A stretch of DNA of 41,515 bases from Paraburkholderia lycopersici (GTDB lineage Bacteria > Pseudomonadota > Gammaproteobacteria > Burkholderiales > Burkholderiaceae). The notes under the pieces are model-generated. The model ran no database searches, was not told where the DNA came from, and saw only the letters and a list, made by a program, of their open reading frames with translations. Shown piece by piece: positions 1 through 8,411 of the stretch; the first letter of the stretch is position 1, and each line of letters opens with the position of its first letter. Location: NCBI RefSeq assembly GCF_900096975.1, contig NZ_FMYQ01000043.1, positions 1 to 41,515 on the forward strand, given 5' to 3'. The position numbers and the translations under genes were made by a program.

Positions 1-164
1 AGGGTTTCGCGCGCGAGACGCGCCCAGAAGCCTTCGTAATCGCGTTCGGCTTCGGCGCAGAGCGCCTTGTATGCCTCCATGCCGGACACCGTGGCGCCAG
101 CCACCGTTTGCTCGGAAGGCGCAAAGACGCGGCGTTCCTGAAGAACCGATTCAATCGCAGACAT
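1..164 (-). CDS. acs: Acetyl-CoA synthetase, N-terminal fragment
   Basis: The first 54 codons of a gene running off the left edge. The protein begins MSAIESVLQERR and continues through VSGMEAY to YEGFWARLARE, which is the N-terminal signature of proteobacterial AMP-forming acetyl-CoA synthetase (family length about 650 residues). The enzyme activates acetate to acetyl-CoA through acetyl-AMP in the cytoplasm. The start is the ATG at 162-164, preceded on the minus strand by AAGGGG (171-176). It is divergent from the permease at 507. The catalytic core is outside the window, so identity rests on N-terminal resemblance only. Confidence 0.85.
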   Translation of the reverse strand, partial: MSAIESVLQERRVFAPSEQTVAGATVSGMEAYKALCAEAERDYEGFWARLARET

Positions 165-506
165 CGACAACCCCTTGGTGAAGATGAAACGTCAAACTCG
201 TGGACACGCCCGAGCATCTTCAATGCCCGTGCGCGCCGTCTCCGTGCGCCGCCGCTCATTGCGAACGCGGCGCTGTTTGCTTGCACTGCGCAGCGCCGTT
301 GCGGCGTCGCAGCATGCATGGGCGCTCCTTGCTTCGCCCCGAAGCGATCACGCGTTCGAGGCAAACCACCCATGCGGCAAGGTTAAGCGTAGCAACTTAC
401 CAGCCACTTACGCGCGCACGCGCGCATGGCGTTGCCGCGGCACGCAATGGCACCGTGGTAAGCAGACATTTAGAATGCTAACTGAACTGCGCACCTGGAT
501 TCCAGC
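165..506. other. Divergent intergenic region, acs / DMT permease
   Basis: About 340 bases without a convincing gene. It contains alternating CGCG/GCGC runs (about 410-426) and a possible -10 hexamer TAGAAT at 471-476 for the rightward permease. The reading frames that cross it have no ribosome site and no recognisable protein character. It presumably holds the promoters of both flanking genes. Confidence 0.5.
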
Positions 507-1406
507 TTGAATCGCTATTCCCTTTTTCTCGTCGCCTCGATGCTGCTCGTGGGCAGCAACGTGGGCATCGGCAAGTCGATCGTCGCCTTTCTTCCCGTTC
601 CGCTCTTCGCGCTGCTGCGCTTCGTGATCGCTCTCGCGGTGCTCGGGCCGCTCCTGCGCCGCACGAAAATGAGGCGTGTGAAGCGCGGCGAATGGCTCAA
701 TCTGTTCCTGCAGGCATTGTTCGGCACATTCGGGTTTACGCTGCTGATGCTAGGCGGCGTGCATCGCACGAGCGCGGTCGCGGCCGGCGTCATCACGAGC
801 ACGATCCCCGCCGTGGTCGCGCTCTTCTCGTGGCTCTTCCTGCGCGAGCGCCCCGACGCGCGCGCGCTCGCCTCCATCGCGCTCGCGATCGCCGGCATCG
901 CCGTCATCAATCTCGCGCACGCAGGCACGAGCGGCAGCGCCGAGGCGGGCGGCTCCTTCGCCGGCAACCTGATGGTGCTTGGCGCGGTGTGCTGCGAATC
1001 GCTCTATGTGATCCTCTCGCGCCGCCTCACGCAAACGCTGCCGCCGCTCGACATCTGCGCGTACACGCATCTGTTCGGCTTTCTGCTGATGTTGCCCGTG
1101 GGGCTTCCCGGCGCACTGTCGTTCGATTTTGCGAGCGTGCCCGCCGGCATCTGGTGGCTTGCGCTCTGGTACGGGCTTTCGGCGAGCGTGTTCTCGTTCT
1201 GCCTGTGGATGATGGGCATTCGCCACGTGCCGGGCAGCATCGCGGGCGTGTTCACGGCCGTGCTGCCGGTGGCGGCCGCCGTCTACGGCATCGTCTTTCT
1301 CGGCGAGCGGCCCACGCCCGCGCACGGCATCGCGCTCGCCTGCGTGGTGGCCGGAATCGCGCTCGCGAGCCTCAAGACCAAACGCCTTCCGCCAGTGGCC
1401 TCGTGA
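507..1406 (+). CDS. DMT/EamA-family permease
   Basis: Encodes 299 residues from a TTG start; an ATG twelve codons in (540) is an alternative, and neither has a clear Shine-Dalgarno sequence. The protein is almost entirely hydrophobic, with about ten membrane segments arranged as two tandem EamA repeats (roughly residues 5-135 and 150-290). Each repeat ends in the GERP/RERP-type helix-end motif (FLRERPDA, FLGERPTPA) seen in drug/metabolite transporters. It is an inner-membrane exporter or importer of small metabolites; substrate cannot be told from sequence. It stands alone between acs and a YqhA-like gene. Confidence 0.85.
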   Translation: MNRYSLFLVASMLLVGSNVGIGKSIVAFLPVPLFALLRFVIALAVLGPLLRRTKMRRVKRGEWLNLFLQALFGTFGFTLLMLGGVHRTSAVAAGVITSTIPAVVALFSWLFLRERPDARALASIALAIAGIAVINLAHAGTSGSAEAGGSFAGNLMVLGAVCCESLYVILSRRLTQTLPPLDICAYTHLFGFLLMLPVGLPGALSFDFASVPAGIWWLALWYGLSASVFSFCLWMMGIRHVPGSIAGVFTAVLPVAAAVYGIVFLGERPTPAHGIALACVVAGIALASLKTKRLPPVAS

Positions 1407-1536
1407 TCGTTTTGTAATGCTTGTGAAAGCATGGCGGCGCGATCCGCGAGGCGAAACGGCAGAAGCGGCCAAGGCGGTCCATGGCGGACCAGGCCCCGCA
1501 CTGCCGGAATCCGGGCGAACCCTTGGGCCGACGCTG

Positions 1537-1542
1537 TACAAT
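1537..1542 (+). promoter_or_regulatory. Possible -10 box for the YqhA-like gene
   Basis: TACAAT lies about 95 bases before the ATG at 1638, in the otherwise empty 1407-1637 gap. No good -35 is visible at 16-18 bases. Two copies of CGCGCCTCGA (from 1563) follow it. Confidence 0.35.
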
Positions 1543-1637
1543 AGCGCCCGCCTGGCCCCTCGCGCGCCTCGAGCGCGCCTCGAGTGCGCCATCTGGCCCC
1601 GCCTAGACGGCCCTGCCGATTTCGACCGTGATTGCCC

Positions 1638-2249
1638 ATGTCCGCTGCACGCCCCCAGCCGCCTTCCGCCGCCGCCCCGGGTAAAGCCCGTCGCCGCATG
1701 CGTCCGCTGCCCAGCATCATCTTCATGAGCCGCTGGCTGCAGGTGCCGCTCTATCTGGGCCTGATCGTCGCGCAGGCCGTGTACTGCGTGCTGTTCGTCA
1801 AGGAAGTGTGGCACCTCGTGAGCCACGCCACCACGCTCGACGAAACCAGCATCATGCTGGCCGTGCTCGGTCTGATCGACGTGGTGATGATCTCGAACCT
1901 GCTCATCATGGTGATCGTTGGCGGCTACGAAACCTTCGTCTCGCGCATGAATCTCGAAGGCCATCCCGACGAGCCCGAATGGCTCGACCATGTGAACGCC
2001 GGCGTGCTCAAGGTAAAGCTCGCCATGGCGCTCATCAGCATTTCATCGATCCACCTGCTCAAGACCTTCATCAATCCCGACGCCGTCTCGGCGCATACGG
2101 TGATGTGGCAGGTGAGCATCCACGTGGCGTTCCTCGTTTCCGCGCTCGTGATGGCGTGGATCGACCGCCTCATCACGCATACGCACCCCGAACACTATCT
2201 GGAACTCGCCGCGCGCCATCCGACGCCCTGGCGGGCCGCGACCTACTGA
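1638..2249 (+). CDS. YqhA/UPF0114-family membrane protein
   Basis: 203 residues from the ATG at 1638; an in-frame TTG two codons upstream is less likely. After a basic N-terminus (about 25 residues) there are four hydrophobic segments at roughly 35-56, 68-95, 118-135 and 155-175. The stretch VVMISNLLIMVIVGGYE with the following FVSRM is characteristic of the UPF0114/YqhA family (TIGR00645). The family is inner-membrane and without an established biochemical role. It is followed after 66 bases by fumarase on the same strand, so co-transcription is possible. Confidence 0.88.
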   Translation: MSAARPQPPSAAAPGKARRRMRPLPSIIFMSRWLQVPLYLGLIVAQAVYCVLFVKEVWHLVSHATTLDETSIMLAVLGLIDVVMISNLLIMVIVGGYETFVSRMNLEGHPDEPEWLDHVNAGVLKVKLAMALISISSIHLLKTFINPDAVSAHTVMWQVSIHVAFLVSALVMAWIDRLITHTHPEHYLELAARHPTPWRAATY

Positions 2250-2315
2250 CTGCGCACGACGCGCGAGACCACGCAGCACACACGATTCAAAACCCCGTCC
2301 CCACAGAAGCTAGCC

Positions 2316-3839
2316 ATGACCGTCATCAAACAGGAAGACCTCATCCAGAGCATCGCGGATTCGCTGCAGTACATCAGCTACTACCATCCGCAGGATTACA
2401 TCGAGGCGCTCGGCCGCGCGTACGAGCTCGAACAGAGCCCGGCCGCGAAGGACGCCATCGCGCAGATCCTCACGAACAGCCGCATGTGCGCCGAAGGCCA
2501 CCGCCCCATCTGCCAGGACACCGGCATCGTCACGATCTTCGTGAAGGTCGGCATGGACGTGCGTTGGGACGGCGCGACGATGAGCCTGACCGACATGATC
2601 AACGAGGGCGTGCGCCGCGGTTATCTGAACCCGGACAACGTGCTGCGCGCGTCGATCGTGAACCCGCCCGAAGGCGCCCGCAAGAACACGAAGGACAACA
2701 CGCCGGCCGTGATCCACTACGAGATCGTGCCGGGCGACAAGGTCGACGTGCAGGTCGCGGCCAAGGGCGGCGGCTCGGAAAACAAGTCGAAGTTCGTGAT
2801 GCTGAACCCGTCCGACTCGATCGTCGACTGGGTGCTCAAGACCGTGCCGACGATGGGCGCGGGCTGGTGCCCGCCGGGTATGCTCGGCATCGGCATCGGC
2901 GGCACCGCCGAAAAGGCGATGCTGATGGCGAAGGAATCGCTCATGGAGTCGATCGACATCCAGGAGATCATCAAGCGCGGTCCGAAGGACTGGATCGAAG
3001 AGCTGCGCGTGGAGCTGCACGAGAAGGTCAACGCGCTCGGCATCGGCGCGCAGGGTCTCGGCGGCCTCGCCACCGTGCTCGACGTGAAGATCATGGCCGC
3101 GCCGACGCACGCGGCGTCGAAGCCCGTCGCGATGATCCCGAACTGCGCCGCCACGCGCCACGCGCACTTCGTGCTCGACGGCTCGGGTCCGGCGAAGCTC
3201 GAAGCGCCCTCGCTCGACGCCTGGCCGAAGGTCCACTGGGAACCGAACACGCAAACGAGCCAGCGCGTCGACCTGAACACGCTCACGCCCGAAGAAGTCG
3301 CTTCGTGGAAGCCGGGCCAGACGCTGCTGCTCTCGGGCAAGATGCTCACGGGCCGCGACGCGGCGCACAAGCGCATCGCCGACATGCTCGCGAAGGGCGA
3401 GAAGCTGCCGGTGGATTTCAGGAACCGCGTGATCTACTACGTCGGCCCGGTCGATCCGGTGCGCGACGAAGTGGTCGGCCCGGCGGGCCCCACCACGGCC
3501 ACGCGCATGGACAAGTTCACGGAAATGATGCTCGCGCAGACGGGCCTCATCTCGATGGTCGGCAAGGCCGAGCGCGGCCCCGTGGCGATCGAGGCGATCA
3601 AGAAGCACAAGGCCGCCTACCTGATGGCGGTCGGCGGTGCGGCTTACCTCGTCTCGAAGGCGATCCGCGGCTCGAAGGTCCTCGCGTTCGAAGACCTCGG
3701 CATGGAAGCCATCTACGAATTCGACGTGCTCGACATGCCGGTGACGGTCGCCGTCGATTCGTCGGGCACGTCGGTGCATCAGACCGGCCCGAAGGAATGG
3801 CAGGCGAAGATCGGCAAGATTCCGGTCGCGACGGCCTGA
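2316..3839 (+). CDS. Class I fumarate hydratase (4Fe-4S)
   Basis: 507 residues, the normal length of class I (FumA/FumB-type) fumarase, which interconverts fumarate and (S)-malate in the TCA cycle using a labile [4Fe-4S] cluster. Family landmarks are CQDTG (C66), WCPPGMLGIGIGG and NCAATRH, which supply the three cluster cysteines, and the C-terminal half has the usual GPTTATRMDKFTE block. The start ATG is unambiguous. Oxygen- and iron-sensitive fumarase next to bacterioferritin fits the iron theme downstream. A hairpin terminator follows at 3861-3889. Confidence 0.95.
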   Translation: MTVIKQEDLIQSIADSLQYISYYHPQDYIEALGRAYELEQSPAAKDAIAQILTNSRMCAEGHRPICQDTGIVTIFVKVGMDVRWDGATMSLTDMINEGVRRGYLNPDNVLRASIVNPPEGARKNTKDNTPAVIHYEIVPGDKVDVQVAAKGGGSENKSKFVMLNPSDSIVDWVLKTVPTMGAGWCPPGMLGIGIGGTAEKAMLMAKESLMESIDIQEIIKRGPKDWIEELRVELHEKVNALGIGAQGLGGLATVLDVKIMAAPTHAASKPVAMIPNCAATRHAHFVLDGSGPAKLEAPSLDAWPKVHWEPNTQTSQRVDLNTLTPEEVASWKPGQTLLLSGKMLTGRDAAHKRIADMLAKGEKLPVDFRNRVIYYVGPVDPVRDEVVGPAGPTTATRMDKFTEMMLAQTGLISMVGKAERGPVAIEAIKKHKAAYLMAVGGAAYLVSKAIRGSKVLAFEDLGMEAIYEFDVLDMPVTVAVDSSGTSVHQTGPKEWQAKIGKIPVATA

Positions 3840-3860
3840 AGCATGGCTGCGGCCTGTTAG

Positions 3861-3889
3861 AAAACCGGGGCCTCGCGCTCCGGTTTTTT
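3861..3889 (+). terminator. Rho-independent terminator after fumarase
   Basis: Inverted repeat AAAACCGG / CCGGTTTT closing a loop of about ten bases and running straight into a T-run, 22 bases after the fumarase stop. Confidence 0.85.
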
Positions 3890-4039
3890 ATTGACGCGCG
3901 CAACGCGTATCGAAACCCTTCCCAGCGCCCCGTAAATCGCCGATATATGCCGCAATTCAACGCGGATTTGATCTTGGCTTTTGCGAATTGAGCGTTTATT
4001 GTTGGAAACCAGTCCCGCCCCACAAAGAAAGGAAAGATC

Positions 4040-4519
4040 ATGCAAGGCGACAAGAAGGTCATCGAATATCTGAACGCGCAGCTCAAGAACGAGCTTACGG
4101 CTATCAATCAGTATTTCCTGCATGCCCGCATGTACAAGCACTGGGGCCTCGAAAAACTCGGCAAGCACGAATATGACGAATCGATCGGCGAAATGAAGCA
4201 CGCCGATATGCTCATCGAACGCATTTTCATGCTCGACGGCCTGCCGAATCTCCAGGATCTGCACAAGCTGCTCATCGGCGAGGAGACCAGGGAAATCATC
4301 GAGTGCGACCTGAAGCTCGAGCAGATTTCGCAGTCCACTTGCAAAGAAGCCATTGCCTGGTGCGAATCGGTGCGCGATTTCGTTTCGCGCGAAATCTTCG
4401 TGACGATTCTCGACGACACCGAAGAGCACATCGACTGGCTCGAAACGCAACTCGACCTGATCGACAAGGTCGGCATCCAGAATTACCAGCAGTCGGGGAT
4501 GGGTTCGGTAGAATCCTGA
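4040..4519 (+). CDS. bfr: Bacterioferritin
   Basis: 159 residues, standard length for the haem-containing 24-subunit iron-storage protein. Ferroxidase ligands E18, E51, H54, E94 and H130 and the haem-ligand M52 are all present at E. coli numbering. The remaining ligand position, E127 in E. coli, is T127 here (ILDDTEEHIDW, with E128 and E129 following). A good Shine-Dalgarno (AAAGGAAAG) precedes the ATG. Bfr stores Fe(III); its release partner Bfd is encoded at 5841, separated from it only by murI. No obvious terminator follows before murI. Confidence 0.96.
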   Translation: MQGDKKVIEYLNAQLKNELTAINQYFLHARMYKHWGLEKLGKHEYDESIGEMKHADMLIERIFMLDGLPNLQDLHKLLIGEETREIIECDLKLEQISQSTCKEAIAWCESVRDFVSREIFVTILDDTEEHIDWLETQLDLIDKVGIQNYQQSGMGSVES

Positions 4520-4559
4520 TCGCGCGCCTGGCGCAACGGCGCGTCCGTCCGCCTTGCGG

Positions 4560-5462
4560 ATGCGCCCCCTCACCCTCTCGCCCAATTCCGTGAATCTCCC
4601 GGCTTCCTCCAGCGGTGCCCACAGCGGTGCGCCTGTCGGCATCTTCGACTCCGGTCTCGGCGGACTGTCGGTGCTGCGCGCCGTGCGCGCGCTGCTGCCC
4701 GCCGAGCGGCTGGTTTATGTCGCCGACTCGCGCTACGCGCCCTACGGCCAGCGCGACGACGACTTCATTGCCGACCGCACGCTCGCGATCGGCGAATGGC
4801 TCGTCGCGCAAGGGGCGAAAGCGCTGGTCGTGGCCTGCAATACGGCCACGGCGCAGTCCATCGCGCTCGTGCGCGAACGGCTCTCCATCCCGCTCGTCGG
4901 CGTGGAACCGGGGATCAAGCCGGCGGCGCTGGCCTCGAAAACGCGCGTGGCCGGCGTGCTCGCGACCCAGGTCACGCTGCGCAGCGCGCGTTTTCAGGCG
5001 CTCGTGGAACGCCACGCGGCCGACCTGCGCGTGCTGTGCCAGCCGGGCCACGGTCTCGTCGAGGCGGTGGAGCGTTGCGACGTGAATTCGCCCGAACTGC
5101 TCGCGCTTTTGCGCGCGTACGTCGAGCCCATGCTCGAAGCGGGCGCCGACACGCTCGTGCTCGGCTGCACGCACTACCCCTTTCTCGACGCCGCAATCCG
5201 CTCGATCGTCGGCGAACGCATGGCGCTCATCGACACCAGCGTCGCCATTGCCCGGCAGCTGGAACGCGTGCTCGAGCAGCACGGGCTGCGTGCCGACGGT
5301 GGCAACGCCGGCGCCGGCCCGGACGACATCCGCTTCTGCTCGACGAGCGACGGCGCCCATTTGCGCGAACTGGCCGCCGCGCTGCTCGGCCTCGACGCCG
5401 AGGTCGAACGCGTGGCGATCCCCTCGCGGCGCACGCGCGAACTGGAAGCGAACGCCGCCTGA
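4560..5462 (+). CDS. murI: Glutamate racemase
   Basis: 300 residues from the ATG at 4560; a TTG six bases upstream and a GTG at 4590 are alternatives. The enzyme converts L- to D-glutamate for peptidoglycan. The two catalytic cysteines sit in the family motifs VACNTATA (C93) and LGCTHYP (C203), and the GIFDSGLGGLSVL block with D30/S31 opens the first domain. The extra ~20 residues before GIFDSG are poorly conserved in the family. Placement between bfr and bfd is probably incidental. Confidence 0.95.
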   Translation: MRPLTLSPNSVNLPASSSGAHSGAPVGIFDSGLGGLSVLRAVRALLPAERLVYVADSRYAPYGQRDDDFIADRTLAIGEWLVAQGAKALVVACNTATAQSIALVRERLSIPLVGVEPGIKPAALASKTRVAGVLATQVTLRSARFQALVERHAADLRVLCQPGHGLVEAVERCDVNSPELLALLRAYVEPMLEAGADTLVLGCTHYPFLDAAIRSIVGERMALIDTSVAIARQLERVLEQHGLRADGGNAGAGPDDIRFCSTSDGAHLRELAAALLGLDAEVERVAIPSRRTRELEANAA

Positions 5463-5778
5463 AGCATCTGCGCGGCGCAATGCCGCAGGCGCGATTGACA
5501 GCCAGATTGACAGCCATTGAGGCGCGCCGGAATTTCTGGGCTCGAACCCTGTTTCGACGCCCGCTCTCCACCTCTTTTAAGCCGTTGACGGTCGCCAGAA
5601 CGCCGCATACGCGCCGCAGCAGAACCGCGTGGCGCATCGGGAAGTATGTGCTCCGCCGAGCGCTGCGTAGACCGCCCACACGCCCCGGCGAGCCCTCTGC
5701 GTCCACCGTCGTATTCTGGCTCCAGGCAAAAACCCCTGCTAACCATCCGGTTTTGTTACAAAAATTCCGTCCATGCGC

Positions 5779-5807
5779 TTGCCAAACCGGTCAAACATAA
5801 TGATAAT
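5779..5807 (+). promoter_or_regulatory. Predicted sigma-70 promoter of bfd
   Basis: TTGCCA (5779-5784), a 17-base spacer and GATAAT (5802-5807). The -10 lies inside the Fur box at 5796-5814, so Fe-Fur binding would block RNA polymerase directly. Confidence 0.75.
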
Positions 5808-5814
5808 AATTCGC
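5796..5814 (+). promoter_or_regulatory. Fur box upstream of bfd
   Basis: The 19 bases contain ATAATGATAAT and match about 15 positions of the classical GATAATGATAATCATTATC operator. It overlaps the predicted -10 of bfd. This predicts expression of bfd, and probably the tonB-exbBD genes behind it, under iron limitation. Confidence 0.85.
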
Positions 5815-5840
5815 ATTAACTCTCTCTATCGTGGTCCATC

Positions 5841-6104
5841 ATGATTGTCTGCGTTTGCAAGTCCGTCTCCGACCGGACGATCCGTGCCTCCATCAAGGAT
5901 GGCATGGACTCCTTCGACGAGTTGCAGTTCGAGCTCGGCGTCGCGACCTGCTGCGGCAAGTGCGAAGAATCCGTTCGCGACGTGATGGCGCAAAGCGGCG
6001 TGTGCGCGAGCCGCTGCGGGGTGACGCATCCGGTCCATCCGGTCGCCCCTGCCGTGGCCCCGCAAGTTCTCCCGCTCACGTTTTACGAGCGCAAGGCTGC
6101 CTGA
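5841..6104 (+). CDS. bfd: Bacterioferritin-associated ferredoxin
   Basis: 87 residues. The N-terminal 50 residues are a BFD-like [2Fe-2S] domain with ligands C4, C6, C38 and C41 in the expected C-x-C ... C-x2-C arrangement (MIVCVC, TCCGKC). Bfd docks on bacterioferritin and passes electrons to its haem so that stored Fe(III) is reduced and released. A proline/valine-rich tail of about 35 residues extends past the usual ~64-residue E. coli length. It is preceded by a strong Fur box and followed by a micro-ORF and tonB. Confidence 0.93.
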   Translation: MIVCVCKSVSDRTIRASIKDGMDSFDELQFELGVATCCGKCEESVRDVMAQSGVCASRCGVTHPVHPVAPAVAPQVLPLTFYERKAA

Positions 6105-6247
6105 AGCCATGGCGCGCATCCCGCAACCGGTGCGCGCCCTCCCCGTCCGCCCGCATCGTGAGGCGCGGCGGACATCGAACCTCCGCCGACAGCAAGCCCG
6201 TCTCGCGACCAGCCAGCTACCGCTCGTGATCCTCAAAGGAGATCGTG

Positions 6248-6310
6248 ATGGAACTGCTGATCGGATTCATAACGACGTTGTGCATTTCGCTGTTGATCTT
6301 TCGCAAATAA
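6248..6310 (+). CDS. 20-residue hydrophobic peptide, bfd-tonB interval
   Basis: A small ORF that standard length cut-offs miss. ATG at 6248 is preceded at ideal distance by AAAGGAGA (6235-6242), a better ribosome site than several neighbouring large genes have. The peptide starts MELLIGFITT, continues with a hydrophobic CISLLIF segment and ends RK, i.e. a single membrane span with a positive cytoplasmic end. It lies 63 bases before tonB on the same strand, probably in the Fur-controlled bfd-tonB-exbBD transcript. It could be a membrane microprotein acting on the Ton complex or a translated leader. Function unknown. Confidence 0.6.
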   Translation: MELLIGFITTLCISLLIFRK

Positions 6311-6373
6311 AGCTGCCCGACACGACACGCTGGTCCGCCCGCGTGCCGTCGTCCGCACGGCAGCCACGCTAAC

Positions 6374-7111
6374 ATGCAGGCTTTCCAAACCACCGCCGGC
6401 ACGCTGCCGCCTCCTCCTGTGCGCGTCAATCGCCGTGTTGTCACCGCGAGCGCGATTGTCGTCGCGCTGCATGCCGCGCTCATCGGCGTCGTGCTGATGA
6501 AGCGCGAACCCGTGACGCCCGCCGCGCTCCAGTCGCAAACCATCACGGCCGAACTGCTTAAGCCCGAGCCCGTGGCCGCGCCCGCCGCGATCCAGTCGAC
6601 GCCCGCGCCGACGCCGCCCAAGCCCATCCCGCGCGTGACGCGCGAGAAGCCGAAGGTTCAGCCGAAGCCCAGGCCCACGCCGACTCCGCTGCCGGTGGCA
6701 GAAGCGCCTTCGCAGCATACGGCCGACGCGCCCATGCCCGCCGCGCCGACGCCGCCGGCTCCCACATCGCCTGCGCCCGCGCCGCAGGCCGCGGTGCCCG
6801 CCGATGCCAGGCCGACCATGGCGCTTTCGGCGCCGAAGAACGTCTCGCACCTCGACTGCCGCATCGTGCAGCCCGACTACCCGGCGCTCTCGCGTCGCCG
6901 CGGCGAGACGGGCACGGCCTCCGTGCATTTCGTCGTGGGCCTCACGGGCAAGATCGAGAATATCGAGCTGAGGAAGTCGAGCGGCTACAGCCGCCTCGAC
7001 GACGCCGCCGTGGACGCCATGCGCCAAAGCGCGTGCAAGCCGTACCTGGAAAACGGCGAGCCCGTGCGCGCGGCCTACACGCAACCATTCGATTTCAGCC
7101 TGCACGATTGA
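6374..7111 (+). CDS. tonB: TonB energy transducer
   Basis: 245 residues. A single membrane anchor (about 21-42, TASAIVVALHAALIGVVL) is followed by a periplasm-spanning region rich in proline with Lys-Pro and Glu-Pro pairs (about 55-150), and a C-terminal TonB domain (about 165-245) with the SSGYSRLDDAAVDAM signature. It transmits the proton-motive force from ExbBD to outer-membrane siderophore and haem receptors. exbB and exbD follow with gaps of 48 and 18 bases, forming one operon. Confidence 0.95.
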   Translation: MQAFQTTAGTLPPPPVRVNRRVVTASAIVVALHAALIGVVLMKREPVTPAALQSQTITAELLKPEPVAAPAAIQSTPAPTPPKPIPRVTREKPKVQPKPRPTPTPLPVAEAPSQHTADAPMPAAPTPPAPTSPAPAPQAAVPADARPTMALSAPKNVSHLDCRIVQPDYPALSRRRGETGTASVHFVVGLTGKIENIELRKSSGYSRLDDAAVDAMRQSACKPYLENGEPVRAAYTQPFDFSLHD

Positions 7112-7159
7112 GCGGCTGAAGCCACACCGCCTTCATGAGTTGAATAAAGAGGATTGAGA

Positions 7160-7906
7160 ATGCAGAACTACGGTATCGCCCACGTCTGGGCGCAAGGGGA
7201 TTTCGTGACGCGCGGCATCGCGCTCGCGCTGTTTATCATGTCGGTGCTGTCGTGGTGCGTGATCGTCGTGAAGGGCTGGAACGTCGCGCGCCTGAAGCGC
7301 CTCACGAAGAACGCCGAGCAGCAGTTCTGGCACTCCGACGACCTCGCCGACGGCGTGAAGAAGCTCGGCAACGGCACGCGCGAAGACAACCCGTTCCTCG
7401 CGCTCGCGCTCTCGGGCCAGGAAGCCGCCGACCACCATCACCAGACGCAACCGCATCTGCACGACCGCATGGACGTGTCGGACTGGGTCACGCGCTGCCT
7501 GAAGGACACGATGGACGACTCGGTCGCGAAGATGCAAAGCGGTCTCGCCATCCTCGCTTCGATCGGCAGCACGGCGCCGTTCGTCGGTCTGTTCGGCACG
7601 GTGTGGGGCATCTATCACGCACTGCTTACGATCGGCGCGACGGGCCAGACCTCGATCGACGCCGTGGCCGGTCCCGTGGGCGAAGCGCTCATCATGACCG
7701 CGTTCGGCCTCTTCGTCGCGATTCCGGCCGTGCTCGGCTATAACGCCCTCACGCGCGCCAACAAGGCGATCGTCACGAAGCTCAACCGCTTCGCGCACGG
7801 CCTGCATGCGTTCTTCGTGACGGGTGCGCGCCTCTCGTCGACGGGCCGCGGCCGGACGAAGGACGGCAACGCGGGCAACCTGCGTGTCGCCGCGCGCAGC
7901 CACTAA
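7160..7906 (+). CDS. exbB: ExbB, MotA/TolQ/ExbB proton channel
   Basis: 248 residues from the ATG at 7160, preceded by AAGAGGA; a TTG two codons upstream is less likely. There are three membrane helices (about 15-38, 128-152 and 170-195), and the MotA/TolQ/ExbB core contains LASIGSTAPFVGLFGTVWGI. A His-rich patch (DHHHQTQPHLH) lies in the cytoplasmic loop. With ExbD it forms the inner-membrane motor that energises TonB. Confidence 0.95.
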   Translation: MQNYGIAHVWAQGDFVTRGIALALFIMSVLSWCVIVVKGWNVARLKRLTKNAEQQFWHSDDLADGVKKLGNGTREDNPFLALALSGQEAADHHHQTQPHLHDRMDVSDWVTRCLKDTMDDSVAKMQSGLAILASIGSTAPFVGLFGTVWGIYHALLTIGATGQTSIDAVAGPVGEALIMTAFGLFVAIPAVLGYNALTRANKAIVTKLNRFAHGLHAFFVTGARLSSTGRGRTKDGNAGNLRVAARSH

Positions 7907-7924
7907 AGAGCGGAGGCAAGCATC

Positions 7925-8344
7925 ATGGCGATGAGCCCCTTTGCCAGCGACGACGACGATGGCCTGATGAACGAAATCAACATGACGCCGCTCGTCGACG
8001 TCATGTTGGTTCTCCTGATCGTTTTCATGGTGACGATTCCCGTGATCCGTCATGCCGTGAAGATCGACCTGCCCCATGCGAGCAGCCAGAAGGAAGATAC
8101 CAAGCCCGCGCAGATCAACGTATCGATCGAAGCGGACGGCACGGTGCTATGGGACGGCGCGAAAGTCGACGACGCCGCGCTGCACCAGAAGATCGCGGCC
8201 GCGGCGCAAACAACGCCGCAGCCGGAACTGCATCTGAACGCGGACCGCAAGGTGCAATACGAACGCGTCGCGCAGGTGATGTCGGCGGCGCAAAGCGGCG
8301 GCCTCACGAAGCTCGGTTTCGTCACCGATCCCGCGCATCATTGA
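7925..8344 (+). CDS. exbD: ExbD, Ton motor subunit
   Basis: 139 residues with one N-terminal membrane helix (about 22-43) carrying the proton-path aspartate D25 in MTPLVDVMLVLLIVF, then a periplasmic ExbD/TolR domain. It completes the tonB-exbB-exbD operon. An acidic run (DDDD) precedes the helix. A strong terminator follows 32 bases after the stop. Confidence 0.95.
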   Translation: MAMSPFASDDDDGLMNEINMTPLVDVMLVLLIVFMVTIPVIRHAVKIDLPHASSQKEDTKPAQINVSIEADGTVLWDGAKVDDAALHQKIAAAAQTTPQPELHLNADRKVQYERVAQVMSAAQSGGLTKLGFVTDPAHH

Positions 8345-8376
8345 TGTCCGCCCGGTTTTAATTGGCAGCACAAAGT

Positions 8377-8410
8377 AAAAGGCCTTCATCGTCAGATGAA
8401 GGCCTTTTTT
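8377..8410 (+). terminator. Rho-independent terminator after exbD
   Basis: AAAAGGCCTTCATC paired with GATGAAGGCCTTTT around a four-base loop, ending in six T. It closes the bfd-tonB-exbBD unit. Confidence 0.93.
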
Positions 8411-8411
8411 C

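Larger units (their letters stand above)
5463..5840. other. Intergenic region murI-bfd
   Basis: About 380 bases with no supported gene. The 11-bp sequence ATTGACAGCCA occurs twice (5494-5504 and 5506-5516). The right end carries the bfd promoter and Fur box. A short minus-strand stretch near 5535-5560 resembles a tRNA T-arm, but no cloverleaf can be built around it. Confidence 0.5.

Noticed and set aside
5535..5560. tRNA T-arm-like sequence (GGGTTCGAGCCC on the minus strand)
   Set aside because: No acceptor, D-arm or anticodon arm can be built in the flanking sequence.
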